Shown: in pieces, positions 1-5,229 of the stretch
Numbering within the stretch: the first letter of the stretch is position 1
Layout of the letters: the number at the start of each line of letters is the position of its first letter
Assembly (NCBI GenBank): GCA_031284845.1
Contig: JAITXH010000066.1
Span: 1-5,897 of the forward strand
Direction of reading: 5' to 3'
Origin: Puniceicoccales bacterium
GTDB lineage: Bacteria > Verrucomicrobiota > Verrucomicrobiia > Opitutales > UBA953
DNA: 5,897 nt
Made by a program: the position numbers and the translations under genes
Notes under the pieces: generated by a model
Database searches by the model: none
Told to the model about the DNA's origin: nothing
Seen by the model: the letters and a program-made list of their open reading frames with translations, nothing else

Positions 1-104
1 GGCGAAGGATTTTGCGCCCTTGCAAAAGCAGCGGAAAGGAACAAAGCCAAGAACAGTGTTAGCAGTTGAAAAAGTTTGCGAGTGGTATATGTATTTATAT
101 TCAT
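1..104 (-). CDS. N-terminus of an unidentified exported protein (partial, runs off left edge)
   Basis: Reading the minus strand from the ATG at 104-102 gives 34 complete codons to the window edge. The start MNINTYTTRK is a short basic n-region. It is followed by a hydrophobic run LFQLLTLFLALFLSAAFA (residues 11-28) and a small-residue c-region ARAQ, with likely signal peptidase I cleavage after the Ala at residue 30, before Gln31. This is a textbook Sec signal peptide, so the product is exported to the periplasm, outer membrane or outside. An in-frame TGA two codons upstream (110-108) makes this ATG the first possible in-frame Met. No Shine-Dalgarno motif precedes it. The mature protein lies outside the window, so its function cannot be told. 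It is the only gene to the left of the palindromic element and reads away from it. Confidence 0.72.
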   Translation of the reverse strand, partial: MNINTYTTRKLFQLLTLFLALFLSAAFARAQNPS

Positions 105-291
105 TTTTCAGGATTTATACGATTAAGGACTAAAACATCAGGAAGATAGTCGTGAACCTTAATATTTGGTGTCATGTTTCGATTTTGAGGCACCGCAATT
201 CATAGCAAGATTTTTAGTAGAAGTTTTGTGACAACGATGAGCGGGAATTTTTTCAAGCCAAGTTCTTTTTTGACTATAAACCTAAGATAAA

Positions 292-323
292 GGATGGGGA
301 AATCGTCGAAAATTCCCACATCC
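292..323. repeat. Small inverted repeat (hairpin 1 of 2)
   Basis: GGATGGGGAA (292-301) pairs with TTCCCACATCC (313-323), giving ten pairs with one bulged A and an 11-nt loop. There is no T-run directly after it on either strand, so it is not a standard terminator. It could be part of a leader RNA or a regulatory site; its function is unknown. Confidence 0.4.
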
Positions 324-330
324 ATCAAAG

Positions 331-362
331 GCCTGAGCACCGCGACGTCCCTGCACTCAGGC
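331..362. repeat. Small inverted repeat (hairpin 2 of 2)
   Basis: GCCTGAG (331-337) pairs perfectly with CTCAGGC (356-362) across an 18-nt loop. It starts eight bases after the previous hairpin. On its own a 7-bp repeat is weak evidence. The side-by-side arrangement in a gene-free stretch is the reason to record it. Confidence 0.35.
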
Positions 363-455
363 TCTGCCGGGGTTCCTGATACGGTTCTTCACTATTTCGA
401 GTGGAGCACAGTATCTTTTTCTTCTGAATCCCCCAACGGGGGTAAATGTTAATAA

Positions 456-489
456 CCGCCGGTGAACCGCGAAGCGGTGTAACCGGCGG
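456..489. repeat. Left inner hairpin of the palindromic element, GCGAAGC apex
   Basis: An outer stem CCGCCGGT (456-463) pairs with ACCGGCGG (482-489). Inside it ACCGC (466-470) pairs with GCGGT (474-478) around a GAA loop. The apex GCGAAGC is the DNA heptamer known to form an unusually stable mini-hairpin as single strand. The matching unit on the right half is at 597-630 in the opposite orientation. Confidence 0.75.
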
Positions 490-509
490 ATACCCCCCCC
501 TCGTAACAT

Positions 510-577
510 CGTCCCCGCAGGGGGCGAACTACGACGATAACGAGTGCCGTTGGCATAGTTCGCCCCTCGCAGGGACG
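510..577. repeat. Core inverted repeat of the palindromic element
   Basis: CGTCCC (510-515) pairs with GGGACG (572-577), and GGGGCGAACTA (521-531) pairs with TAGTTCGCCCC (556-566), separated by a five-by-five unpaired patch. The loop contains a small TGCC-GTT-GGCA hairpin (545-555). Alternative local hairpins CCCC-GCA-GGGG (513-523) and CCC-TCGCA-GGG (564-574) compete with the long pairing, echoing the C/G mini-hairpins at the ends of the whole element. Confidence 0.7.
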
Positions 578-596
578 TTTAGATTACTGGACTGAT

Positions 597-630
597 CCGC
601 CGGTAACAGTGCTTCGCACTTCACCGGCGG
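597..630. repeat. Right inner hairpin of the palindromic element, inverted copy
   Basis: CCGCCGGT (597-604) pairs with ACCGGCGG (623-630). Inside, AGTGC (608-612) pairs with GCACT (616-620) around TTC. Read on the minus strand the apex is again GCGAAGC. The flanking stem pairs differ from the left copy (AGT/ACT against ACC/GGT) yet remain fully paired, so the differences are compensatory. Confidence 0.75.
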
Positions 631-683
631 TTATTAACATTTTCCCCTTTCAGGGGAATGCCGAGCGCAAGATCTCTCCGCTC

Positions 684-707
684 AAAATGGCGAGAAACTT
701 GCCGCCA
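684..707 (-). terminator. Possible weak terminator downstream of the ABM-fold gene
   Basis: On the minus strand TGGCG (707-703) pairs with CGCCA (692-688) across a 10-nt loop and is followed by TTTT (687-684). It lies 55 bp past the stop of the ABM-fold gene. The stem is only 5 bp and the T-run short, so this is a weak candidate; the palindromic element further on could also stop transcription. Confidence 0.3.
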
Positions 708-761
708 CATCCGTATTTTCACCGGAGGGCACGGGAGTTGCGGTTAGCAACACGCGTCTCC

Positions 762-1205
762 TTATGCCACCGTCTGCGCAGCGATGTCGTAGATGGTGAT
801 GACCGGCTTGCCGTCGCCCAATTCGCCGAGCGCTTTCCCGAATTCCTTGAAATGCTCTGCGGCAAAATGCGCGTCAATGGCAGCTTGATCTTTCCAGTGC
901 TCGACAAAGTAAAAGGTCTGGGCGTCTTCCGGGTTAGCGAGAAACACATAGGACACATTGCCCGGTTCCTTGCGGGTCGCCGCCACTACGGTTTTTGCCG
1001 CAGCTTGGAATTTTTGCACGCTGTCCTTCTTGGCGCGGATAATGGCGATGATGACTTTTTTGGCTTTTACGGAGCAGCATTCCGCAGCAGCAGAGGCCAG
1101 CACCGGAGCGGCAGCCAGAACGGCCACAGCCATTCCAGTTTTTTTGAGAAAATCGCGTTTGGCCGGATTTGCGATATTGGCTTTAGAGGAAGTAGTATTT
1201 TTCAT
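762..1205 (-). CDS. Exported ABM-fold protein (antibiotic biosynthesis monooxygenase-like) with Tat-like signal
   Basis: 147 residues. Residues 1-39 form a signal: A-K-R-D-F-L-K-K at 15-22 matches the Tat motif S/T-R-R-x-F-L-K except that Lys replaces the first Arg. A moderately hydrophobic Ala-rich stretch (about 24-39) follows, with likely cleavage after ALA-type VLASA. The mature protein begins AAECC with a Cys pair (43-44). Residues 51-140 look like one dimeric alpha+beta ABM/YgiN domain: a first strand VIIAIIRAKKD, then a helix, then SYVFLANPEDAQTFYFVEHW (85-104), the segment DAHFAAEHF (111-119), and a last strand PVITIYD. ABM proteins include quinol and polyketide oxygenases and haem-degrading enzymes; the substrate here cannot be read from sequence. 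I chose the ATG at 1205 because the longer frame runs back through the terminator and tRNA and only this start gives a signal peptide. There is no Shine-Dalgarno motif, only GGGG about 12 bases upstream. Confidence 0.85.
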   Translation of the reverse strand: MKNTTSSKANIANPAKRDFLKKTGMAVAVLAAAPVLASAAAECCSVKAKKVIIAIIRAKKDSVQKFQAAAKTVVAATRKEPGNVSYVFLANPEDAQTFYFVEHWKDQAAIDAHFAAEHFKEFGKALGELGDGKPVITIYDIAAQTVA

Positions 1206-1285
1206 ATTCGTGAAACCCCGTGCGACAGCCGATTGCGCGAAGAGTTCCGGGAGAGGGGCATTGAGGTGGAGGTGGGCCGATAAAA

Positions 1286-1323
1286 CAAAAAATCTCTTTG
1301 CGTGAGCAAAGAGATTTTTGTTT
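1286..1323 (-). terminator. Strong intrinsic terminator after the tRNA, probably bidirectional
   Basis: AATCTCTTTGC (1291-1301) pairs perfectly with GCAAAGAGATT (1306-1316) around GTGA. Flanking A and T runs extend the stem by three pairs, then by CAAA/GTTT-type pairs past one bulge. On the minus strand the stem ends in a run of Ts (six, at 1292-1287, then GTTTT), the standard rho-independent layout, beginning 12 bp past the tRNA 3' end. The plus strand has TTTTTGTTT after the stem, so it could work in both directions, but no plus-strand gene is seen before it. Confidence 0.85.
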
Positions 1324-1334
1324 CCCGGGAGAAT

Positions 1335-1411
1335 TGGGTGCAGGGATTGGATTTGAACCAATGACCTCCAGGTTATGAGCCTGACGAGCTACCAAGCTGC
1401 TCCACCCTGCA
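1335..1411 (-). tRNA. tRNA-Met (CAT), initiator-type (fMet), CCA encoded
   Basis: The minus strand folds as a complete 77-nt cloverleaf. The acceptor stem is U1-G7 against C66-A72, the D-arm has the initiator-like loop AGCTTGGTA, the anticodon loop is CTCATAA with anticodon CAT at 1377-1375, the variable loop is AGGTC, and the T-arm is ATTGG-TTCAAAT-CCAAT. CCA is encoded at 1337-1335. A11:U24 in the D-stem and the D-loop resemble bacterial initiators, not elongator tRNA-Met. Three features are atypical: position 1 is U and can pair with A72, where most bacterial initiators have a C1/A72 mismatch; the 29-31/39-41 pairs are A:U, G:C, G:C instead of three G:C; and the discriminator base 73 is C instead of A. 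It is followed by a strong terminator, so its transcript ends independently of the ABM gene. Confidence 0.93.
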
Positions 1412-1431
1412 ATAAAGTGAAGGGGATGCAG

Positions 1432-1460
1432 AAAATAGAGATTCCCGGATTCCGCAAGCA
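1432..1460 (-). promoter_or_regulatory. Candidate promoter for the tRNA gene
   Basis: On the minus strand TGCTTG (1460-1455) and TATTTT (1437-1432) are 17 bases apart, and the -10-like box ends 20 bases before the tRNA 5' end. Both hexamers match the housekeeping consensus only partly. Read-through from the phosphate permease gene, which stops 65 bp upstream without an evident terminator, is an alternative. Confidence 0.3.
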
Positions 1461-1476
1461 CTTTTTTAGACTTTTT

Positions 1477-2547
1477 TTACTGTGCCAGCGTCAGGAGAAA
1501 ATGCACTAGGCGGTAACTGCCGTAGCCAAAACAAGCTGTGACCGGCAATGTGAGCACCCACGCCCAGAGAATACGTGAGACGATGCCCCACTTTACAGCA
1601 CTCAGCCGCTTCATCGCGCCGACGCCCATGATGGAGGTGGAAATGACGTGCGTGGTGGAGAGCGGGATGCCAAGCGTGGTCGCGCCGTGGATGATGAGGG
1701 CCGCGCTGGTCTCAGCGGCAAAGCCATGCACGGGCTGAAGTTTGACCATGCGGTGCCCCATCGTGCGGATGATGCGCCAGCCTCCGCCTGCGGTGCCTGC
1801 GGCCATGGTGAGGGCGCATGTCACCTGGACCCAATGTGGCACGTTTCCGGCCTCCGTCTGCAAAAAGCTGAAAATCCCCGGCAGGCTCTCGAAGTCCTTG
1901 CGGTTTGTGGCGGCCACGAGCGCGAGTGTGATGATGCCCATCGTTTTCTGGGCATCGTTCATGCCGTGGCTCAATCCCATGAAACCGGCGCTGAGGATTT
2001 GCAGCTTCCCGAAAATGCGCTGCACGATCGCAGGGCGCGCCCGGATGAGCAGCATCGTCAACACGAGCATCACGAGTGCTCCGAGGATGAAGCCGATGAC
2101 AGGAGAGAGCACCATTGGCTTGACGAGCTTTGGCCAGAGGCCGACCACTTTGCCATCTACCACCGTTTCCCACAGCAGCACATCCCAGTTCATGCGCGTT
2201 TGCGCAAGCGCCGCCCCGCATAAGCCGCCGATGAGCGCGTGGCTGGAGCTGGACGGGATGCCGCCTATCCAGGTGATGAGGTTCCAGACTATGCTGGCCA
2301 GCAGTGCGGCGAGCACGGTCTCGGAGTTGACTATCGTGGAATCCACAAAGCCGCGCTCAATGGTTTGCGCCACTTTGACGCCGAGCATGGCACCGAGCAG
2401 ATTCATGCCCGCAGCGAGGCATATCGCCTGCCGTGGCGTGAGCACCTTTGTGGAGACGACTGTGGCGATAGCGTTGGCGGCGTCGTGGAAGCCGTTGATG
2501 TATTCAAAGACCAGCGCCGCCAGCAAGACCAGGAGAATGAGTGTCAT
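1477..2547 (-). CDS. pit: PiT-family inorganic phosphate permease
   Basis: 356 residues, largely hydrophobic, an integral inner-membrane carrier of the PiT family (metal-phosphate symport with protons or Na+). Both halves of the internal duplication are visible. The first has NGFHDAANAIATVVST (18-33) and later PSSSSHALIGGLCGAAL (98-114). The second has GLSHGMNDAQKTMGII (191-206) and later PLSTTHVISTSIMGVGA (295-311). These GF/LSHG-ND and S-S/T-T-H motifs are the family's signature. The length is at the short end of the bacterial range, with a modest central loop and no long hydrophilic domain, which is usual for the type paired with a DUF47 protein. It starts 21 bp after the DUF47 stop, so the two are almost certainly co-transcribed. 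There is no Shine-Dalgarno motif before the ATG. The gene appears intact. The ion coupled to phosphate is not determined by these motifs. Confidence 0.95.
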   Translation of the reverse strand: MTLILLVLLAALVFEYINGFHDAANAIATVVSTKVLTPRQAICLAAGMNLLGAMLGVKVAQTIERGFVDSTIVNSETVLAALLASIVWNLITWIGGIPSSSSHALIGGLCGAALAQTRMNWDVLLWETVVDGKVVGLWPKLVKPMVLSPVIGFILGALVMLVLTMLLIRARPAIVQRIFGKLQILSAGFMGLSHGMNDAQKTMGIITLALVAATNRKDFESLPGIFSFLQTEAGNVPHWVQVTCALTMAAGTAGGGWRIIRTMGHRMVKLQPVHGFAAETSAALIIHGATTLGIPLSTTHVISTSIMGVGAMKRLSAVKWGIVSRILWAWVLTLPVTACFGYGSYRLVHFLLTLAQ

Positions 2548-2568
2548 GGCAGGTGGGCGACGGCGGGT

Positions 2569-3210
2569 TCAGGCGTATTTGAGCGCGACCTGAAAGATGA
2601 CCTTCCCGGCATCGCGACACAAGTCAATGGAACGCTCCAGCAATTCATAGATATCGGAGAGAATGAACACTTCCTTGGCATCCACATTGCCTTGATAAAG
2701 GTCGCGCAGGACGCCGACCATGAACTTGTCCGCCTCGCCTTCGACGAGTTGGAGCTTTTCGTAGGCGGACTGGATTTTCTCCACTTCGTGCATTGCGCGC
2801 AATTGGCGCACCATGGAGGCCACGATCTCCGTGGCATGGACGAGCATCTGCAACTGTTTGGCGACCAGATCGGTAGTGAAATTGCTCGGGCAAATAGCGA
2901 TGCGCCCCCCGATTTTTTCCGCCGTCTTAGGTATCTTGTAGAGGGCGTTGGCGAGCGATTCGATGTCTTCGCGCTCAATCGGCGTGACAAAAGTCGAGCA
3001 GAGTGCGCGGGTTATCTTGTGTCCGATGCGTTTGTCGCTGCGCCGCGATTCGGCGAGGTTGAGCAAGGCGGTATCAAAATCCGGAGTGCCGATGGAGGCG
3101 TGAAGGCGCACGAGTATCCGGGCACTTTCGTGTGCCTGCTCGGCACTTGCGTCAAGAAGTTCATAGAACTTTTCTTCGCGACCAAACAATTTTTTCAGAA
3201 AAGATAACAT
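2569..3210 (-). CDS. DUF47 (PhoU-like) phosphate transport regulator
   Basis: 213 residues, the normal length for the DUF47 family, and predicted to be almost entirely helical, with no signal peptide or membrane segment, so cytoplasmic. The start MLSFLKKLFGREEKFYELL and the segment FVTPIEREDIESLANAL (74-90) are characteristic; the TP-x-x-REDI block is the best family marker. EGEAD at 157-161 is an acidic E-x-x-x-D type motif like the metal-binding motifs of PhoU helical bundles. Members are typically encoded beside PiT permeases and are thought to modulate their activity, as is the case here, with a 21-bp gap to the permease. The gene follows gatA by 75 bp without an obvious terminator, so it may belong to the gatCA transcript or have its own promoter. 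No Shine-Dalgarno motif precedes the ATG; AGGA is present but about 16 bases away. Confidence 0.93.
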   Translation of the reverse strand: MLSFLKKLFGREEKFYELLDASAEQAHESARILVRLHASIGTPDFDTALLNLAESRRSDKRIGHKITRALCSTFVTPIEREDIESLANALYKIPKTAEKIGGRIAICPSNFTTDLVAKQLQMLVHATEIVASMVRQLRAMHEVEKIQSAYEKLQLVEGEADKFMVGVLRDLYQGNVDAKEVFILSDIYELLERSIDLCRDAGKVIFQVALKYA

Positions 3211-3285
3211 TATCGTAACTGCAATTCCTGCCGCGAAGATGCCCGTTAGTCAAGTGGCGAGGTGTGCCGGGGAAGGGGGGATGTT

Positions 3286-4758
3286 TTACTTCGCATCAGC
3301 CGGGTCGTGTGCTGTGCAACTGTGCGCCTCTTCAAAGCTGTGCGCCGCCGCAAGCAGAGTAGCCTCATCTAGCGGCTTCCCAATCAGTTGGAAAGCAGCG
3401 GGCAGGCCACGAGTGCTCCCGCACGGGACGCTGATCGCGGGCAGTCCGGCGAGGTTTACCGGTATCGTGTAGATGTCGCCCAGATACTGGGCGAGCACAT
3501 TGTCCGCTTCCCCGCCGAGCTTCAGCGGCAAGGTCGGGGAGACCGGAGTGAGCAGGAAATCCACATCGTTAAAAACGCGCAGAAAGTCATCGCGGATGAG
3601 GGTGCGCACTTTTTGAGCGCGCACGTAGTAGGCATCATAATAGCCCGAAGTGAGCACGTAAGTGCCGAGGATGATGCGGCGCTTCACTTCGTCGCCAAAA
3701 CCTTCTGCGCGACTAAGCGCATAGATGTCCACCGCATCGGAGGCGGCAGCGCTGCGGTGCCCGTAGCGGATGCCGTCATAGCGGGCGAGATTGGAGGAGG
3801 CTTCCGCCGTGGCGATGATGTAGTAAGCGGCGACAGCATGCGCAGTGGCTGGCAGCGAGACCTGCTTGATCTCGCATCCGAGCGAGCGGTAAAACGCGAT
3901 GACTGTTTCGATGGCGGCGGCAACGGCGGGGTCGAGGCCGGTGGCGAAGAATTCGTGCGGCACGCCCACGCGCCATGGCTTACCCCGGTGCCCGGCCAGC
4001 CCGTTGGCGTAGTCCGGCACGGGATTGGCCAGAGCGGTCCCGTCGCGGGGATCCGCGCCGGAGATGGCGTGCAGGAGCAATGCGGCGTCGGCCACGGTGC
4101 GGGCGAGCGGCCCGGCTTGGTCAAGCGAGGAGGCAAAGGCCGCGATCCCGTAGCGGCTCACGCGCCCATAGGTGGGCTTCATGCCGACCACGCCGCACCA
4201 CGCTGCCGGCTGCCGGATGGAGCCGCCCGTATCTGTGCCCAGCGCGAGCGGCGTCAGGCCTGCCGCGACTGCCGCCGCGCTCCCGCCGGAACTGCCTCCG
4301 GGCGAGCGCGTCACATCCCGTGGATTATGCGTTTTGAGGAAGGCGGAGTTCTCCGTGGAAGCGCCCATGGCGAACTCATCCATATTCAGGCGCCCCCAGA
4401 CAAGCGCCCCCGCTTCGCGCAACTTGCGCGTGACCGTGGCGTCGTAAGGCGAGACATAGCCTTTCAGCATCTTGCTCGCGCAGGTGAGCGGCTGGTCTTT
4501 GGCGGAGATATTGTCTTTGAGCGCGACCGGGATGCCGTCAAGCGGCCCCAGCGTCTTGCCTGTGGCGCGCCGGGCATCGGCCTCGTCAGCTTGTTTTAGG
4601 AAATCTCCGGCGTCGAAACCGAGGAATGCGCCGATTGTACCGTCAACGGCGTTAACGCGTTCGATGCACGATTGCGCGATTTCCCGGGCCGATGTCTGCC
4701 CGTTGCGCAGGAGTGCGGCGAGTTCTGTTGCGGGTTTTTGAGAAAGAGAGTCAGGCAT
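3286..4758 (-). CDS. gatA: Asp-tRNA(Asn)/Glu-tRNA(Gln) amidotransferase subunit A
   Basis: 490 residues from the chosen start MPDSLSQKPA, close to the usual GatA length of about 485. GatA is the glutaminase subunit of GatCAB, releasing ammonia from glutamine to convert Glu-tRNA(Gln) or Asp-tRNA(Asn) to the amide. The amidase-signature catalytic triad is complete: Lys81 in GIPVALKDN, the cis-Ser156 in RSPGGSSGGSAAA, and the nucleophile Ser180 in GTDTGGSIRQP, with the same 75- and 24-residue spacing as known GatA enzymes. The C-terminal part also looks like GatA, with GFGDEVKRRIILGTYVLTSGYYDAYY and NLAGLPAISVPCG. The frame extends 18 codons further to a TTG next to the gatC stop, but that extension has no family character, so I prefer the ATG at 4758. 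The gap to gatC is 50 bp and both are on the same strand. gatB is not adjacent in this window. No Shine-Dalgarno motif is present. Confidence 0.96.
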   Translation of the reverse strand: MPDSLSQKPATELAALLRNGQTSAREIAQSCIERVNAVDGTIGAFLGFDAGDFLKQADEADARRATGKTLGPLDGIPVALKDNISAKDQPLTCASKMLKGYVSPYDATVTRKLREAGALVWGRLNMDEFAMGASTENSAFLKTHNPRDVTRSPGGSSGGSAAAVAAGLTPLALGTDTGGSIRQPAAWCGVVGMKPTYGRVSRYGIAAFASSLDQAGPLARTVADAALLLHAISGADPRDGTALANPVPDYANGLAGHRGKPWRVGVPHEFFATGLDPAVAAAIETVIAFYRSLGCEIKQVSLPATAHAVAAYYIIATAEASSNLARYDGIRYGHRSAAASDAVDIYALSRAEGFGDEVKRRIILGTYVLTSGYYDAYYVRAQKVRTLIRDDFLRVFNDVDFLLTPVSPTLPLKLGGEADNVLAQYLGDIYTIPVNLAGLPAISVPCGSTRGLPAAFQLIGKPLDEATLLAAAHSFEEAHSCTAHDPADAK

Positions 4759-4808
4759 TGTAAGATGTTGGAAAATGGAAATGCGTGAAAATCCGGGCAA
4801 AGCGGTGC

Positions 4809-5111
4809 TCAACCCTCATCGTCCACGATGCGCGGCACGACTACCTGGGCATCGCGGAACGCCGGGGCGATGCGTTGCAAAGCATCGGTGTCGAGCAGAG
4901 GTCCGGCCTCGTCTTCACGCAGCATATCATAGACCGGGAATGCGTGTGCGCTGGGCGCGACGCCCTCCACGTTGACCTGTTTGAGTTGTTCGAAGTAGCT
5001 CAATATGCCGCCCAGCTCGTGCGCGAAACGTATCTTCTCCTCATCGCTCAACGCGATGCGTGCGAGTTTTGCGAGGTGGTTGATGTCAATGCCCGGAGTC
5101 TGCGATGTCAT
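4809..5111 (-). CDS. gatC: Asp-tRNA(Asn)/Glu-tRNA(Gln) amidotransferase subunit C
   Basis: 100 residues, the usual GatC size. GatC is the small clamp-like subunit that stabilises the GatA-GatB complex. Family features are clear: IDINHLAKLARIALSDEEK near the N-terminus, ELGGILSYFEQLKQVNVEGV (32-51), AHAFPVYDMLREDE (55-68), and the C-terminal IAPAFRDAQVVVPRIV. I chose the ATG at 5111, giving MTSQTPGIDI, because homologues begin about ten residues before the I-D-I-x-H block. An ATG at 5132 and a TTG at 5147 are also in frame but add residues without family likeness. None of the three has a Shine-Dalgarno sequence, so the start rests on length alone. It is the first gene of the leftward gatC-gatA(-DUF47-pit) series and is divergent from the dgoD-like gene. 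Confidence 0.94.
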   Translation of the reverse strand: MTSQTPGIDINHLAKLARIALSDEEKIRFAHELGGILSYFEQLKQVNVEGVAPSAHAFPVYDMLREDEAGPLLDTDALQRIAPAFRDAQVVVPRIVDDEG

Positions 5112-5199
5112 GCGCGGCACATTCGCCCACATTGCCGCCGCAGGCAAGAATTGAACCTAAAAAGGGCAGTTGAGTCATGGTGGATTTCACAACTTCTTA

Positions 5200-5229
5200 G
5201 ATATATGCCGATTGAGTTGTTCCCGTCAG
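5200..5229 (-). promoter_or_regulatory. gatC: Candidate promoter for gatC
   Basis: On the minus strand CTGACG (5229-5224) and TATATC (5205-5200) each match four of six housekeeping consensus positions, with an 18-base spacer. The -10-like box lies about 90 bases before the preferred gatC start. The -35-like box overlaps the left arm of the 5220-5260 inverted repeat. Confidence 0.33.

Larger units (their letters stand above)
105..429. other. AT-rich gene-free region upstream of the exported-protein gene
   Basis: About 325 bp with no convincing coding frame on either strand. The part from about 105 to 300 is clearly richer in A+T than the rest of the window, as expected for the promoter region of the leftward gene. 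A TATAAA on the minus strand about 10-15 bases before the ATG could be a -10 box, but no good -35 stands at the right distance, so I do not call a promoter. Two adjacent hairpins at 292-323 and 331-362 are listed separately. Confidence 0.6.
430..656. repeat. 227-bp nested near-palindromic element (BIME/MITE-like)
   Basis: A composite inverted repeat centred near 543. The outer arms at 444-466 and 620-642 are perfect reverse complements over 23 nt and share the core AATAACCGCCGGTGAA. Each end carries a C/G mini-hairpin: CCCCC-AAC-GGGGG at 430-442, and CCCC-TTTCA-GGGG at 644-656 (extendable to TTCCCC/GGGGAA). Inside each arm is a CCGCCGGT/ACCGGCGG hairpin, and the core at 510-577 is a second inverted repeat. 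The two halves share layout but differ in the linkers (490-509 against 578-596), including a C8 run at 493-500. No open reading frame belongs to it. The design recalls bacterial interspersed mosaic elements (paired inverted REPs) or a non-autonomous MITE. No transposase is nearby and no second copy is in the window, so the class is an inference. Confidence 0.8.

Noticed and set aside
382..393. CGGTTCTTCACT, repeated exactly at 5479-5490 before the dgoD-like gene
   Set aside because: A 12-base match is expected about once by chance in a window of this length, and the flanks do not match.
609..1305. Plus-strand open frames of 224 and 115 codons across the ABM-fold gene
   Set aside because: They lie opposite the signal-peptide-bearing ABM gene, begin inside the palindromic element or the gene itself, and show no recognisable protein features.
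1206..1361. 52-codon N-terminal extension of the ABM-fold gene
   Set aside because: It would run through the strong terminator and into the tRNA gene and would bury the signal peptide internally.
3248..3253. TTGACT on the minus strand as a -35 box for the DUF47 gene
   Set aside because: It matches the consensus well, but no acceptable -10 box lies 16-18 bases downstream; GATAAT occurs only overlapping the start codon, too far away.
1742..4599. Long plus-strand open frames opposite pit, the DUF47 gene and gatA (at 1742-2593, 2239-3207 and 3388-4599)
   Set aside because: They are antisense to genes with clear family motifs, have compositions rich in Arg, Gly and His or low-complexity Ser/Met, and show no domain. 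Such shadow frames are common in GC-rich coding DNA.
5133..5165. Minus-strand GGTTCAATTC resembling a tRNA T-arm upstream of gatC
   Set aside because: The flanking bases do not form a T-stem and no acceptor or anticodon arm can be drawn, so it is not a tRNA or a clear remnant.
5189..5220. ACAACT/AGTTGT inverted repeat around the candidate gatC -10 box
   Set aside because: Only six bases per arm with a 20-bp gap; too weak to separate from chance.
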